From positions 62,001 to 126,000 of the forward strand of contig NZ_JAOVZV010000015.1 in NCBI RefSeq assembly GCF_026460945.1: 64,000 nt of DNA, in the 5' to 3' direction. The notes under the pieces are model-generated. The model was not told where the DNA came from. It worked only from the letters and a program-made list of their open reading frames with translations, and ran no database searches. Shown here in pieces: positions 45,211 through 53,986 of this stretch. The DNA is from Chryseobacterium luquanense (lineage in GTDB: Bacteria; Bacteroidota; Bacteroidia; Flavobacteriales; Weeksellaceae). Every line of letters starts with the position of its first letter. The first letter of the stretch is position 1. Both the position numbers and the translations under genes were made by a program.

Positions 45211-46095
45211 ATGGGGGTTATTCTAAAACCTATAGATATTGTTGATGATATCACTCAGGAAGAGTTTCGTGAGAAATATCTGATTCCAAGAAAGCCGGTT
45301 GTGATTAAAAACATGGCAAAAAAGTGGCCCGCCTATCAAAAATGGACGATGGATTATGTGAAAGAAGTGGTAGGAGACATTACAGTTCCTCTTTACGACA
45401 GCGCTAAAGCAGATCCTTCCGCTCCCATCAATACGCCGACTACCGAAATGAAATTTGCAGATTACATAGATCTCATTCAAAGAGAACCTACCGATCTACG
45501 GATTTTCTTTTTTGATCCTATAAAACATGCTTCAAAATTGCTTGACGAATATATTCCGCCGAAAGAATTGATGGGTGGATTTCTCGACAAATATCCGGGA
45601 ATGTTTTTTGGTGGTAAAGGTTCGGTAACATTTTTACATTTCGATATCGATTTAGCGCATATTTTCCATACCCATTTCAACGGAAGAAAACACGTTCTTC
45701 TTTTTGAATACAAATGGAAGGACAGATTGTATAAGTTACCTTATGCAACGTATGCACTGGAAGATTATGATATTGCCAATCCTGATTTTGAAAAATTCCC
45801 GGCTTTAGATGGTGTTGAAGGAATTGAATGTTTCCTTGAGCATGGTGACACCTTGTTTATGCCTACAGGATGGTGGCACTGGATGAAATATTTGGATGGC
45901 AGTTTCTCTATTTCCCTTCGAGCTTGGGATAAATCTTGGGCTGTAAAAGCAAATTCTCTTTGGAATCTTACCGTACAGAGAAATTTTGACAACTTCATGA
46001 AAGGTCGTTACAAAAAACGCTACATGGACTGGAAAGAGAAAAAAGCAGTCGAAAGAGCCAATTATGCTTTGAAAAAAGGTTTACCTAAAAGATAA
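45211..46095 (+). CDS. Cupin-like (JmjC/cupin_8) domain protein
   Basis: 294 aa. Fe(II)/2-oxoglutarate-type facial triad H143-x-D145 in LHFDIDLAH and H223 in MPTGWWHWM; GRKHVLLFEY supplies the co-substrate-binding strand. The N-terminus has RKPVVIKNMAKKWPA, typical of this hydroxylase-like family (FIH-related). Substrate, protein or small molecule, unknown. Own promoter and terminator. Confidence 0.9.
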   Translation: MGVILKPIDIVDDITQEEFREKYLIPRKPVVIKNMAKKWPAYQKWTMDYVKEVVGDITVPLYDSAKADPSAPINTPTTEMKFADYIDLIQREPTDLRIFFFDPIKHASKLLDEYIPPKELMGGFLDKYPGMFFGGKGSVTFLHFDIDLAHIFHTHFNGRKHVLLFEYKWKDRLYKLPYATYALEDYDIANPDFEKFPALDGVEGIECFLEHGDTLFMPTGWWHWMKYLDGSFSISLRAWDKSWAVKANSLWNLTVQRNFDNFMKGRYKKRYMDWKEKKAVERANYALKKGLPKR

Positions 46096-46132
46096 AAAAA
46101 TACGCTTCAAATAATTTGGAGCGTATTTTTTT
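46094..46132. terminator. Terminator shared by the cupin gene and the NAD/ADP-ribose operon
   Basis: Stem AAAAAATACGCT / AGCGTATTTTTT with inner CAAAT/ATTTG pairing. It follows the cupin gene at once; the minus-strand operon ends 117 nt away. Confidence 0.85.
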
Positions 46133-46248
46133 AAATAGAGCTTTATAATCATTGAAATTCATCTTCTAAACTATTTTTTCATTTTAAATCTGATAAATTT
46201 TAAGATTGAATGTTCAAAAGTACTTTTCAAAATGTTAGAGGAGAATCG

Positions 46249-47004
46249 TTAGTGATTTTTTGCTCTTATATTATAATTATTTCTTCCTTTTTCACCAGAG
46301 TATAAACTCGGAAGTGGATCGCTTTGCCAGAATTGTTTCGTATCAACATCCATGATCGTTAATGAACCCGTGAAAGCCGCTCCGGTATCAAGATTCCAGA
46401 TATTGGCTTTGTTGATGGGGTCTTTGATTCCTAAATGTAAAGTCGGCGTGTGACCGATGAAAATCTCATTGTATAAAAGAAATCTTTTCGGATATAATTC
46501 TGAATTTTTTGCTAATTTTCTATCCATTGCAACAGCGGTTTCCCAAAGTGTTCTGTCCCAACGGTAATTGCTGGAGTACACTTCTTTTTCAGGACCGTGC
46601 ATTGAAGAATAACCTGCATGAATAAACAAGCGGTTATCTTCATCGATATAATAATTTTTCATTTTTTCAAAAAACTCCAAATGTATTTCCAATTCTTCGA
46701 GAGAATATTCAGAATAACTATCAACAGTACTTTGTCCGCCATTGTGAAGCCAGACATCAGGAGCATTTCCGAAAGAAAGCCAATCTTCCGTCCAAGCATC
46801 GTGATTTCCTTTGATGAAAATACATTCCTGTTTTTCGGAAAGCTCTATTAAAAACTGAATAATTTGAGAAGATTCGCTCCAGCCGTCCACATAATCTCCG
46901 AGGAAAATTAATATATCATTTTCGGTAACTTGGGCTCTTTCAAAAACTTGTTTTAAAGCTTTGAATCCTCCGTGAATATCTCCTATTGCTAATGTTCTTT
47001 TCAT
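46249..47004 (-). CDS. Calcineurin-like metallophosphoesterase (PP2A/bis-nucleotide phosphatase type)
   Basis: 251 aa from ATG 47004, giving the usual start MKRTLAIGDIHGGFKAL. Metal-ligand motifs are complete: GDIHG (8-12), GDYVDGW, GNHDAW, and a late GHTP. The family contains serine/threonine phosphatases and diadenosine-tetraphosphate hydrolases. It is last in the NAD/ADP-ribose run and overlaps the 73 aa gene by 4 nt, so a phosphate-removing step in that pathway is plausible but unproven. Confidence 0.88.
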   Translation of the reverse strand: MKRTLAIGDIHGGFKALKQVFERAQVTENDILIFLGDYVDGWSESSQIIQFLIELSEKQECIFIKGNHDAWTEDWLSFGNAPDVWLHNGGQSTVDSYSEYSLEELEIHLEFFEKMKNYYIDEDNRLFIHAGYSSMHGPEKEVYSSNYRWDRTLWETAVAMDRKLAKNSELYPKRFLLYNEIFIGHTPTLHLGIKDPINKANIWNLDTGAAFTGSLTIMDVDTKQFWQSDPLPSLYSGEKGRNNYNIRAKNH

Positions 47005-47222
47005 TTTTTTTCTTTTGATTTGCCATATCTTTTTATATAATTCGGACAACCATTAAAAATCTTTTCAACATCTGATAACCTGCAATTTTTCTGCTCAATA
47101 ACAAAATGTGCAACATAAGCTGCAGGAAAACCATCTCCAAATAATTCATTAACTTTATCTTCCAAATTTTCTTTTTCCAAAGAAAAATCTTTTACTTTTT
47201 CTTCAAACTCCTTTAATGTCAT
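47001..47222 (-). CDS. Unknown 73 aa protein linked to kptA
   Basis: Small charged helical protein (starts MTLKEFEEKVKDFS, ends Lys/Glu-rich). Two Cys (NCRLSDVEKIFNGCP) but no recognised motif. It overlaps kptA by 4 nt at one end and the phosphoesterase gene by 4 nt at the other, so it is certainly within the operon. I do not recognise the family. Confidence 0.65.
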   Translation of the reverse strand: MTLKEFEEKVKDFSLEKENLEDKVNELFGDGFPAAYVAHFVIEQKNCRLSDVEKIFNGCPNYIKRYGKSKEKK

Positions 47223-47761
47223 CTTGAAATATATTTTGCTTCCACAAAATCTGTCAGCCAGACTTCATTTTCCGAAAGATAAAATTCTATTCCGTCCTCA
47301 AACATTTTTCCCGTGCTTATAGTTAGAATTACCGGCTTTCCGTGGCGCATTCCAACATTGGTTGCGGTTTCTTTATCGATGCTTAAATGAACGTGTTGTC
47401 GGCTTCTTTTTTCAATCCCTTTTTCTAAAATAGATTCGACATTGTTTTGAGCTGTTCCGTGATACAAAAATTCGGGAGGCTGTTGTGGAATTAAATCCAA
47501 ATTAATATCAATAGAATGTCCCTGACTGGCTCTGATTCTTGTTTTATCTTCATTAAAAGCAAATCGTTTTTTAGCATTGGTCTGCACAATTTCATCCAGC
47601 TCTTCAAAGGTAAAACCTTGAGAATCGTTGGTAGAATTTGTGATCAGTTCGTTAACATCTGCCCATCCGTTTTCGTCCAAATTCAGATTAATGAGTTCGG
47701 GATGATGCCTGAGAACGTAGCTCAGGAATTTGCTTATTTTTTTCTTTTGTTGTTCGTTCAT
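47219..47761 (-). CDS. kptA: RNA 2'-phosphotransferase KptA/Tpt1
   Basis: 180 aa, full length. Removes an internal RNA 2'-phosphate by transfer to NAD+, giving ADP-ribose 1'',2''-cyclic phosphate and nicotinamide. N-terminal winged-helix part with ISKFLSYVLRHHPE, then RIRASQGHSI, YHGTAQNN and HVHLSIDKETATNVGMRHGKPV. The conserved Arg-His-Arg-Arg set is visible. In bacteria its RNA target is uncertain. It is surrounded by other NAD+/ADP-ribose enzymes that could recycle its product. Confidence 0.95.
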   Translation of the reverse strand: MNEQQKKKISKFLSYVLRHHPELINLNLDENGWADVNELITNSTNDSQGFTFEELDEIVQTNAKKRFAFNEDKTRIRASQGHSIDINLDLIPQQPPEFLYHGTAQNNVESILEKGIEKRSRQHVHLSIDKETATNVGMRHGKPVILTISTGKMFEDGIEFYLSENEVWLTDFVEAKYISR

Positions 47762-47771
47762 GGTTTGTGTT

Positions 47772-48737
47772 TTATTTTTTTAATTTATTTTCTAATTTAA
47801 TACATAAGTTTTCGATATCATCTTTTCTCACCAGCTCCGTAATCCATTCTTCAGGAATACTTTCAAAACCATAATAAATTCCGGAAATTCCACCTGTGAT
47901 TGCTCCTGTTGTATCGGTATCTTCTCCTAAATTGACGGCTTTCAATACTGCTTCAGAATAGCTTTCTGAGTTTAGAAAACACCATAATGAGGCTTCTAAA
48001 CTGTGGAGAACGTAACCCGAAGAACTTATTTCTTCTTCCTCTAAAGTATGTAATGGAGCCAAATCATATTCGCCAACTTTTAATTCTAAAATTCGGTGAA
48101 ATTTATCCATTTCATCTTGAGAACAAATCGGATTATGATCCAAAAAGTTCCGAACTGTTTCCTGCATTGTTTTGTACGCTTCCCATTTATCTTTTTCTTT
48201 CAGAATTTCCAAAGCGAGTTCCAAATAAATAAAGCAAGCCAAAGTAGAACGAATGTGTCCATGAGTAATGGAAGAAACCTCTTTTATTCTATCAAAACGT
48301 TGTTCAATCGGAAAATCTTTGATATAAAATAATAATGGCAAAATTCTCATTAAAGAACCATTACCGTTATCAAACTCACTTGTTCCACCACATAAAGTAG
48401 GGGAAGTTCCTTTGCTAATTCTATGGATGGCTTGTGAAGTTGCTATCCCAATATCGAAAACTCTTCCGTGTGGTGTCCAAATTTCCGCATTGTACCACTG
48501 TAAAAACTTCAAAGCCATGTCTTCCAAATTATATCCATTACAAAGGCTGTCTGCAAGACATAATGTTAAAGAACCATCATCACTCCACGTTCCCGCAGGT
48601 TGATGATGTGTTCCTAGAGCTCTCATTTTTGTAACTGGCGAACGTTTTAATTGTTCCCTGCTTCTGAATTCCACAGGAACGCCCAAAGCATCGCCAATGC
48701 AAACTCCGAAAATTCCTGCTTTTACTGCATTTTCCAT
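47772..48737 (-). CDS. ADP-ribosylglycohydrolase family protein, intact copy
   Basis: 321 aa all-helical ARH/DraG fold enzyme. Metal-binding motifs: GVCIGDALGVPVEF (11-24), WSDDGSLTLCLADS, HGHIRST, and EDTDTTGAITGG (272-283). It hydrolyses ADP-ribose bonds on proteins, nucleic acids or small molecules; the exact bond is unknown. It starts 1 nt inside the sirtuin stop and ends 10 nt before kptA. Confidence 0.94.
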   Translation of the reverse strand: MENAVKAGIFGVCIGDALGVPVEFRSREQLKRSPVTKMRALGTHHQPAGTWSDDGSLTLCLADSLCNGYNLEDMALKFLQWYNAEIWTPHGRVFDIGIATSQAIHRISKGTSPTLCGGTSEFDNGNGSLMRILPLLFYIKDFPIEQRFDRIKEVSSITHGHIRSTLACFIYLELALEILKEKDKWEAYKTMQETVRNFLDHNPICSQDEMDKFHRILELKVGEYDLAPLHTLEEEEISSSGYVLHSLEASLWCFLNSESYSEAVLKAVNLGEDTDTTGAITGGISGIYYGFESIPEEWITELVRKDDIENLCIKLENKLKK

Positions 48738-49423
48738 TAGGCTAAATTTACCAATTTATCAAATAATAACTGCATCCCTTTTGTTGCGGTTTCTTTCATT
48801 ACGACAGCTCTTTGTCCGTATCCGAAGCCTGTTTCGTTGGGATTGATCACAATTAAAAGACAATCATCTTTAATATCATGAAGCAATCCTGCCGCCGGAT
48901 AAACCTGTAGAGACGTTCCGATAACCAGGAAAATATCTGCTTCTTTTGTTCTTTTTGTCGCTTCTTTCATCAAAGGAACATCTTCTCCGAACCATACAAT
49001 GAAAGGTCTTAACTGAGCTCCATCTTCGGCTTTGTCACCGATATTGATGTCTTCTTTTTGATCGTAAACAAGATTTTTATTGTTGCACGAACAAGATTTC
49101 AACAATTCTCCGTGAATATGAAGAATGTTTGTAGACCCTGCTCTTTCATGCAGATCGTCTATATTTTGCGTGATGATTTGAACGTCAAAATATTTTTCTA
49201 ATTCTGCAATTAATCTGTGTGCATCATTGGGTTCAACTTCATGAAGCTGGCGACGTCTTTGGTTATAAAATTCGAGAACCAATTCTCTATCTTTTCTCCA
49301 CCCTTCCGGACTTGCTACATCTGTTATACTATGATTTTCCCAAAGACCGTCTCCGTCTCTGAATGTTTTTATTCCGCTTTCGGCGCTGATTCCTGCACCG
49401 CTTAATATGGTTAATTTTTTCAT
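48737..49423 (-). CDS. cobB: Sir2 family NAD-dependent deacylase, class III (CobB-like)
   Basis: 228 aa. NAD-binding GAGISAESGIKTFR (9-22), TQNIDDLHERAG (85-96) and catalytic H104 in HIHGEL. Y53-x2-R56 in FYNQRRRQL is the motif of desuccinylase-type (SIRT5/CobB) sirtuins. The structural zinc site looks incomplete: only C111-x-C113, with no second Cys pair. Consumes NAD+ and releases nicotinamide and O-acyl-ADP-ribose, a macro-domain substrate. It overlaps the following gene by 1 nt. Confidence 0.93.
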   Translation of the reverse strand: MKKLTILSGAGISAESGIKTFRDGDGLWENHSITDVASPEGWRKDRELVLEFYNQRRRQLHEVEPNDAHRLIAELEKYFDVQIITQNIDDLHERAGSTNILHIHGELLKSCSCNNKNLVYDQKEDINIGDKAEDGAQLRPFIVWFGEDVPLMKEATKRTKEADIFLVIGTSLQVYPAAGLLHDIKDDCLLIVINPNETGFGYGQRAVVMKETATKGMQLLFDKLVNLA

Positions 49424-49484
49424 TTGTTTTTTAGCTTGAATATTAATTTCCTCAAATGTCCACTTTTAATAATAATGCCTTTTT

Positions 49485-49590
49485 TTAAACGCAAAGTCCA
49501 CAAAGATTTTGCAAGTAATGCTGTTGATTTTAAAGTTCACAAAGGCGTTCCACTCAGCAAAGAACACAAAGTCTTTTCAACTCTGATGGA
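49485..49590. repeat. Intergenic CGCAAAG-type repeat, copy B
   Basis: Lies in the only long gap (182 nt) of the NAD/ADP-ribose run, between nadR and the sirtuin gene. Words TTAAACGCAAAGTCCACAAAG and CACAAAGGCGTTCC match copy A at 33569-33664 in order; further CAAAG words follow. A + strand open frame over it (49424-49609) has no protein character. Confidence 0.55.
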
Positions 49591-49605
49591 TTATGGACAA
49601 TCAGA

Positions 49606-50601
49606 TTAATTTTTGAACATCATCTGTCTTTTCAAAATTAAATTTTTGATGTTTTCAACCGCCATTTTTTCCCTGTCATCCCAACTTCCGGAAATTTCCA
49701 GAAAATCTATTTTGTCTTCTTTTAAAATGTTTCGATGGCTTTCGTCTAATTTATTTCTGTCATCAATTTCAAGCCTTGTCCCGTCCTGAATGTATTCTGC
49801 ATCTTTTGTTGAATAAAGATAGAGATCGGCTTTATTTTTCTCTATAATTTCTTCCGGAACCGTTAGTTTTTTACCAAAAATAAATTCAGAATAAGATTTT
49901 GTAATGTGAATATCTGTATCAATTAACGTTAAAAAACTTTCTTGATAATTCACATTTTCAATTCGATTGGCGTGTTCTGTGTATACTTTTTCCAGATAAT
50001 TAAAATCAAATCCTTTTGAATCTGAAATGAGATCCCGTCCTGCTTCTGAAACTTTATTGGATTTAAAATATTCAGATAAATTATTTGTCATCACTGTTTT
50101 TCCGGTGGATTCCGTTCCGAGAAAAACAACTTTTAAGGCAAAATATTTCTGAACAGATAACGGAAGGTAATTCCAGTTTTCAAATAAATTTTCGCGGATT
50201 TCTGAAGCTGAAATCTGAATACTTTCCCTGTTTTCATCAAACATAAAATGGTCGATATCCATAATCATAGAAAGCATTTCTCCGTATTCTTCAGAAGTCA
50301 CGAGAAACTCCTCTTCTTTAAAATATTCTTTAAAAACTTCACTCCAGATTTTAGAAACTTCCCAGTCTGAAACAGACGTATTCGGGAAATTACTTTCATC
50401 GTATTTAAAAACTTTTACCTTCAGATTTTTATTGTTTTTAAAAGTTTCCTTAATCCATTCTTTTCTGATATTTCCGTCTATTTTTTCCTTTTCTTCTGCG
50501 CATACCAAAACCGTTACACTCCCTTTTTCAAGGGCAAATTCGATCATCTTCTGATGACCGATATGAAACGGATAAAATTTTCCAAATACAAAACCCTTCA
50601 T
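49606..50601 (-). CDS. nadR: NadR-like bifunctional NMN adenylyltransferase / ribosylnicotinamide kinase
   Basis: 331 aa. N-terminal nucleotidyltransferase with GKFYPFHIGH (HIGH at 13-16) and ISASEIRENL; C-terminal kinase with P-loop GTESTGKT (162-169) and later NKADLYLYS. It turns nicotinamide riboside to NMN and then NAD+. The E. coli-type N-terminal repressor domain is absent. It follows a TonB receptor gene by 1 nt, which points to a salvage route fed by imported nicotinamide riboside or a related precursor. No PnuC transporter gene is seen nearby. Confidence 0.93.
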   Translation of the reverse strand: MKGFVFGKFYPFHIGHQKMIEFALEKGSVTVLVCAEEKEKIDGNIRKEWIKETFKNNKNLKVKVFKYDESNFPNTSVSDWEVSKIWSEVFKEYFKEEEFLVTSEEYGEMLSMIMDIDHFMFDENRESIQISASEIRENLFENWNYLPLSVQKYFALKVVFLGTESTGKTVMTNNLSEYFKSNKVSEAGRDLISDSKGFDFNYLEKVYTEHANRIENVNYQESFLTLIDTDIHITKSYSEFIFGKKLTVPEEIIEKNKADLYLYSTKDAEYIQDGTRLEIDDRNKLDESHRNILKEDKIDFLEISGSWDDREKMAVENIKNLILKRQMMFKN

Positions 50602-50602
50602 T

Positions 50603-52582
50603 TTAAAAAACTTTAAATTTTAAAGAAGCCATAAAATTCCTCGGTATCTGAATAAAATATTTTCCTGTGCCATCTGCTTCTGTGTAACCGTAATTATAAT
50701 ATCGTCTGTTCGTTATATTATTCACCAAAAATCCGATTTGCCATTGATTCCAATCATATAAAACTCCGGAATTGAAAATTACGTAAGACGGAAGTATTAC
50801 TGTGTTTGAAAAATCCATGTACGAACTGTCCTGAAATCTAGAAGTTACATTAATTGTAAGATTCTTCAATATATAGCTTACTTCCTGATTTACAATAAAT
50901 TTTGGCGTCAATACCGGACTAAACGAAATATTTTCTTCTTTAATTCTTGAATACACAAAAGACGAGTTATTTTTCAAATTCCAGTGTTCATTAATCTGAT
51001 AATTGAATGAAACTTCTGTTCCCAATCTATAACTTTTATCCACTTTATTGGTCAACGCCAATCCGTTGGGTCCGAAGTTTCCGTTTAATACAATTTCATC
51101 CTTAAAATCCATGTAAAAGACATTAAATTCCAGTTTTATTTTTCCTTTATTAAAACGGTAACCTAGCTCATAATCAGTTACATATTCGGGCGTAACGGTT
51201 CCAAGAGCCAATTGATTATTTTCATCCAGCATCAAGTTATCATTTCCCATAAAAATATCATTTCTGGTTGGTTCTCTTCCTACTCTTCCCAAACTGAAAT
51301 ATACGTTTGACTCATTGTTAATCAGATAATTAATCCCAATTTTTGGATTGAAGAAATTCCATTCCAAATTATTTATCGAAAGATCTCCTTTATACCTGAA
51401 ATCTGTAAATCTATACTGAACATCTCCGGAGAAAATCCACTTTCCAGCCTTAAATTCTCCCTGAGCAAAAGCACTTACATCATTTTTATAGCCTGTATTT
51501 CTGTACAATTCTCCCAAAGTAAGCTCGCTTCCTGTGTGATTTCTACTGTATACATTTCCATTAAATCCCGCGACAATTTTCCCGTTTTTAAATTTATTCT
51601 GAAAATTGGTATAAAATCCCAAGAAATTTGAATTAAAAGCATAATTGTAAATTTCTCCGTTTTCCGGTAATCCGATGAAATTGTTTAAATTAAAATCATA
51701 ATTTCCATTCAAATGTGTAAAATGAATACTGCTTTGAAGAGAAGAAGATTCGCTCAATTTTGTCTGATTAAAAACCTGCAGAAAAGTCTGAAAAAACCGA
51801 TCTTTTTCATCTCTGTTTCCATTCGTTCGCGGATCTTTATCAATCTGCTCCTGCGTGACACCCAACCAAGCCAGTTGATTTCTCTGATTCCCCATCAAAG
51901 CATTGAATTTCAAGACACTTTTATCGCTAAAAATTCCACCGCTGATCAACGCAGACTGTCCATGATTAGAGGAATTATACTTGTAACCATCAGAATAAAT
52001 TTCGGATAATCTCACATGAATTCCCATATTATTTTTAATTCCTGAAGTGTATTTTCCGTACAACCTCAATGAATTATACGAACCGTAATTTGCTCCAAAT
52101 TCAAGATTTTTTTCTTTTAAATCAGGAGAAAATAACTGAATGCTTCCGCCATAACTTGCCGTTCCGTTCTTCGATAAACCTACTCCTTTCTGGATCTGAA
52201 TTTTATCAAAAGAATTAAAAATATCCGGATAATTCGAAAAATAAGAACCCTGATCTTCCGGTTCATTCATCGGTGCTCCATCCATCGAAACATTGATTCT
52301 CGTCTGATCAATCCCACGAATTCTGTAGTAAGAATAGCCATTATTTCCACCCGTATCCGAATACGCCGTGACCGACGGAACAGATTCTGACAATAAAAAC
52401 GAAGGTTCTTTTCCTACATTCTGAATACTTTTAGCAGGATTAATGTTGTGAAAATTGACCGCCTGTAATCTTCCCGCCTCACTTTGTATCACCACATCCT
52501 GGATATCCCTGATCGAATCTTTTTCCTGTGAAAAAGCGTTGGAAAATGGGATAAATATTGCTAAAAGTATTATTTTTTTCAT
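50603..52582 (-). CDS. TonB-dependent receptor, predicted for an NAD precursor
   Basis: 659 aa. Signal peptide (ends NAFSQ), plug domain with FLLSESVPSVTAYSDTGG and YRIRGIDQTRINVSMDGAP (about 60-105), then a 22-strand-type barrel ending in Phe (MASLKFKVF). No carboxypeptidase-regulatory domain. The substrate is inferred from its position in the NAD operon, 1 nt before nadR and 5 nt after the macro-domain gene; family membership is certain, ligand is not. Confidence 0.92.
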   Translation of the reverse strand: MKKIILLAIFIPFSNAFSQEKDSIRDIQDVVIQSEAGRLQAVNFHNINPAKSIQNVGKEPSFLLSESVPSVTAYSDTGGNNGYSYYRIRGIDQTRINVSMDGAPMNEPEDQGSYFSNYPDIFNSFDKIQIQKGVGLSKNGTASYGGSIQLFSPDLKEKNLEFGANYGSYNSLRLYGKYTSGIKNNMGIHVRLSEIYSDGYKYNSSNHGQSALISGGIFSDKSVLKFNALMGNQRNQLAWLGVTQEQIDKDPRTNGNRDEKDRFFQTFLQVFNQTKLSESSSLQSSIHFTHLNGNYDFNLNNFIGLPENGEIYNYAFNSNFLGFYTNFQNKFKNGKIVAGFNGNVYSRNHTGSELTLGELYRNTGYKNDVSAFAQGEFKAGKWIFSGDVQYRFTDFRYKGDLSINNLEWNFFNPKIGINYLINNESNVYFSLGRVGREPTRNDIFMGNDNLMLDENNQLALGTVTPEYVTDYELGYRFNKGKIKLEFNVFYMDFKDEIVLNGNFGPNGLALTNKVDKSYRLGTEVSFNYQINEHWNLKNNSSFVYSRIKEENISFSPVLTPKFIVNQEVSYILKNLTINVTSRFQDSSYMDFSNTVILPSYVIFNSGVLYDWNQWQIGFLVNNITNRRYYNYGYTEADGTGKYFIQIPRNFMASLKFKVF

Positions 52583-52587
52583 GGTTT

Positions 52588-53097
52588 TTAAAGATTTAAA
52601 AGTCGTTTATAAATCATTTCATTTTCATCATCAAAGCAAACAAAAACAACTTTTTCAATGATTTCAGATTGGAAATTCTCGACTTCACGAACAGCAATTT
52701 CTCCAGCCAGTTCTTTTGGAAATCTGTAAACTCCTGTACTGATATTTGGAAAAGCAATCGTTTTAACATTAAGGCTTTCCGCCAATTTCAAAGAATTTTT
52801 ATAGCAATTTGCCAATAATTCGGAGCTTTTTTCCTCATTATTATTCCAAACCGTACCAACCGTATGAATGACATAATTTGCAGGAAGATTTCCGGCTGTT
52901 GTCACGACAGCTTCACCGGTTTTACATTTCCCTTGTCTATTTCTAATTTCCATGCATTCATCTAAAATTTGCTTTCCTCCTGCACGATGAATTGCTCCAT
53001 CAACCCCGCCACCTCCCAATAAAGATGAATTGGCAGCATTGACGATTGCGTCTGCTTTTATTTTGGTGATGTCGCCTTTTATTAATTCAATTTTCAT
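52588..53097 (-). CDS. Macro domain protein (O-acetyl-ADP-ribose deacetylase, MacroD type)
   Basis: 169 aa from ATG 53097. The longer frame starts inside what should be the neighbouring gene, so [19 protein letters not shown] is the true start. Motifs: [26 protein letters not shown] split over residues 16-41, [13 protein letters not shown], and ISTGVYRFP. MacroD proteins cleave O-acetyl-ADP-ribose (a sirtuin product) and ADP-ribosyl-Asp/Glu bonds. The start codon overlaps the ancestral stop of the preceding glycohydrolase by 11 nt. Confidence 0.94.
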   Translation of the reverse strand: MKIELIKGDITKIKADAIVNAANSSLLGGGGVDGAIHRAGGKQILDECMEIRNRQGKCKTGEAVVTTAGNLPANYVIHTVGTVWNNNEEKSSELLANCYKNSLKLAESLNVKTIAFPNISTGVYRFPKELAGEIAVREVENFQSEIIEKVVFVCFDDENEMIYKRLLNL

Positions 53098-53986
53098 AAA
53101 ATTTACTTCGTTTCCAATTTTCCACATTTTTCGTCCATTGAGGAATTGTATTTTCATCACAACATAAAGCGCTTACTCCTCCTGCCATTGCGCAAGTCGT
53201 ATCTCCCCAATGCTGAAACGGTATTCCAAAGACATTCTTCAAAATTATTTCGATATCTTGACAGCTTCCAGATAACGATAGGAACAGTATCCTGAGCGGT
53301 CATTTTCGTTCCGTTTCCTAAGGTTTTCACCAATAATTCAATGCTTGGATTTCCTTCTAAATAAAGAACTTTATTCAGCTTGCTTTTCATATCCGAATCA
53401 TCTAACTCATTTTGAATTTTTTGGATAAATTCCTTTTGATTCAATTGTAAAATTCCTAATTTTTCCCGAATGGCAAAAGCCGCCGCCAACGCAATTGTTT
53501 TTGTTCCTTCTATCGCTTCTTTGTTGGCGTGAGTGACTTCGCAGGAAAGCTCTGCATTACGTTTAAGCTTATCCAAATCATCATAAAAATATGCGCCAAT
53601 CACTGACGCTCTCATCGCTCCGCCATTTCCCATCGAACCCTGTCCTTCAAACTTTGAATAAGAAACTTCTTTCCAGTTTTCCCCGCTTTTTACAGCTCTA
53701 AAATATTGATGCATTGACGGTCCATAACCTCTGTTGACATCCAAATAATAGTTCTTCGTAAACTCTTCTGCCAAAAAATTCCGATTTATTTCTCCGAATT
53801 TTTCCAAAGACTTAAAAACAGCAATTGCCATAATTGTATCATCTGTAATATCTAACGAGCTTTCGGGCAGAATTCTTTGATAAATATGGCTCTTCATTAA
53901 GCTTTCTTCTCCAAAAAAACTTTCACCAAAAGCATTGCCAAAGGAAATTCCTTTTATAGATTTTTGGCAATAATGAGTTTATCCAT
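53087..53986 (-). pseudogene. ADP-ribosylglycohydrolase, second copy, broken by two frameshifts
   Basis: The longest frame (53157-53897) lacks both ends of the enzyme. Just upstream the same frame encodes KGISFGNAFGESFFGEES, the first metal-binding motif, but has no start codon; the natural start ATG 53986 (MDKLIIAKN) is in another frame. One extra A in the A5 tract at 53961-53965 would join them. Near the 3' end the frame shifts out at 53197-53208: the expected GDRDTTCA motif is reduced to GDTTCA in the other frame, as if 4 nt were lost, after which [12 protein letters not shown] continues to a stop at 53087. Core motifs DITDDTIMA and GSMGNGGAMR remain. Probably inactive, unless the assembly is wrong. 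Confidence 0.82.

Noticed and set aside
49424-49609. 61-codon + strand frame between the sirtuin and nadR genes
   Set aside because: It lies on the intergenic repeat, has no protein-family character and no promoter.
53157-53897. Treating the second glycohydrolase as an intact gene
   Set aside because: The frame lacks both metal-binding end motifs, which are present in other frames next to it.
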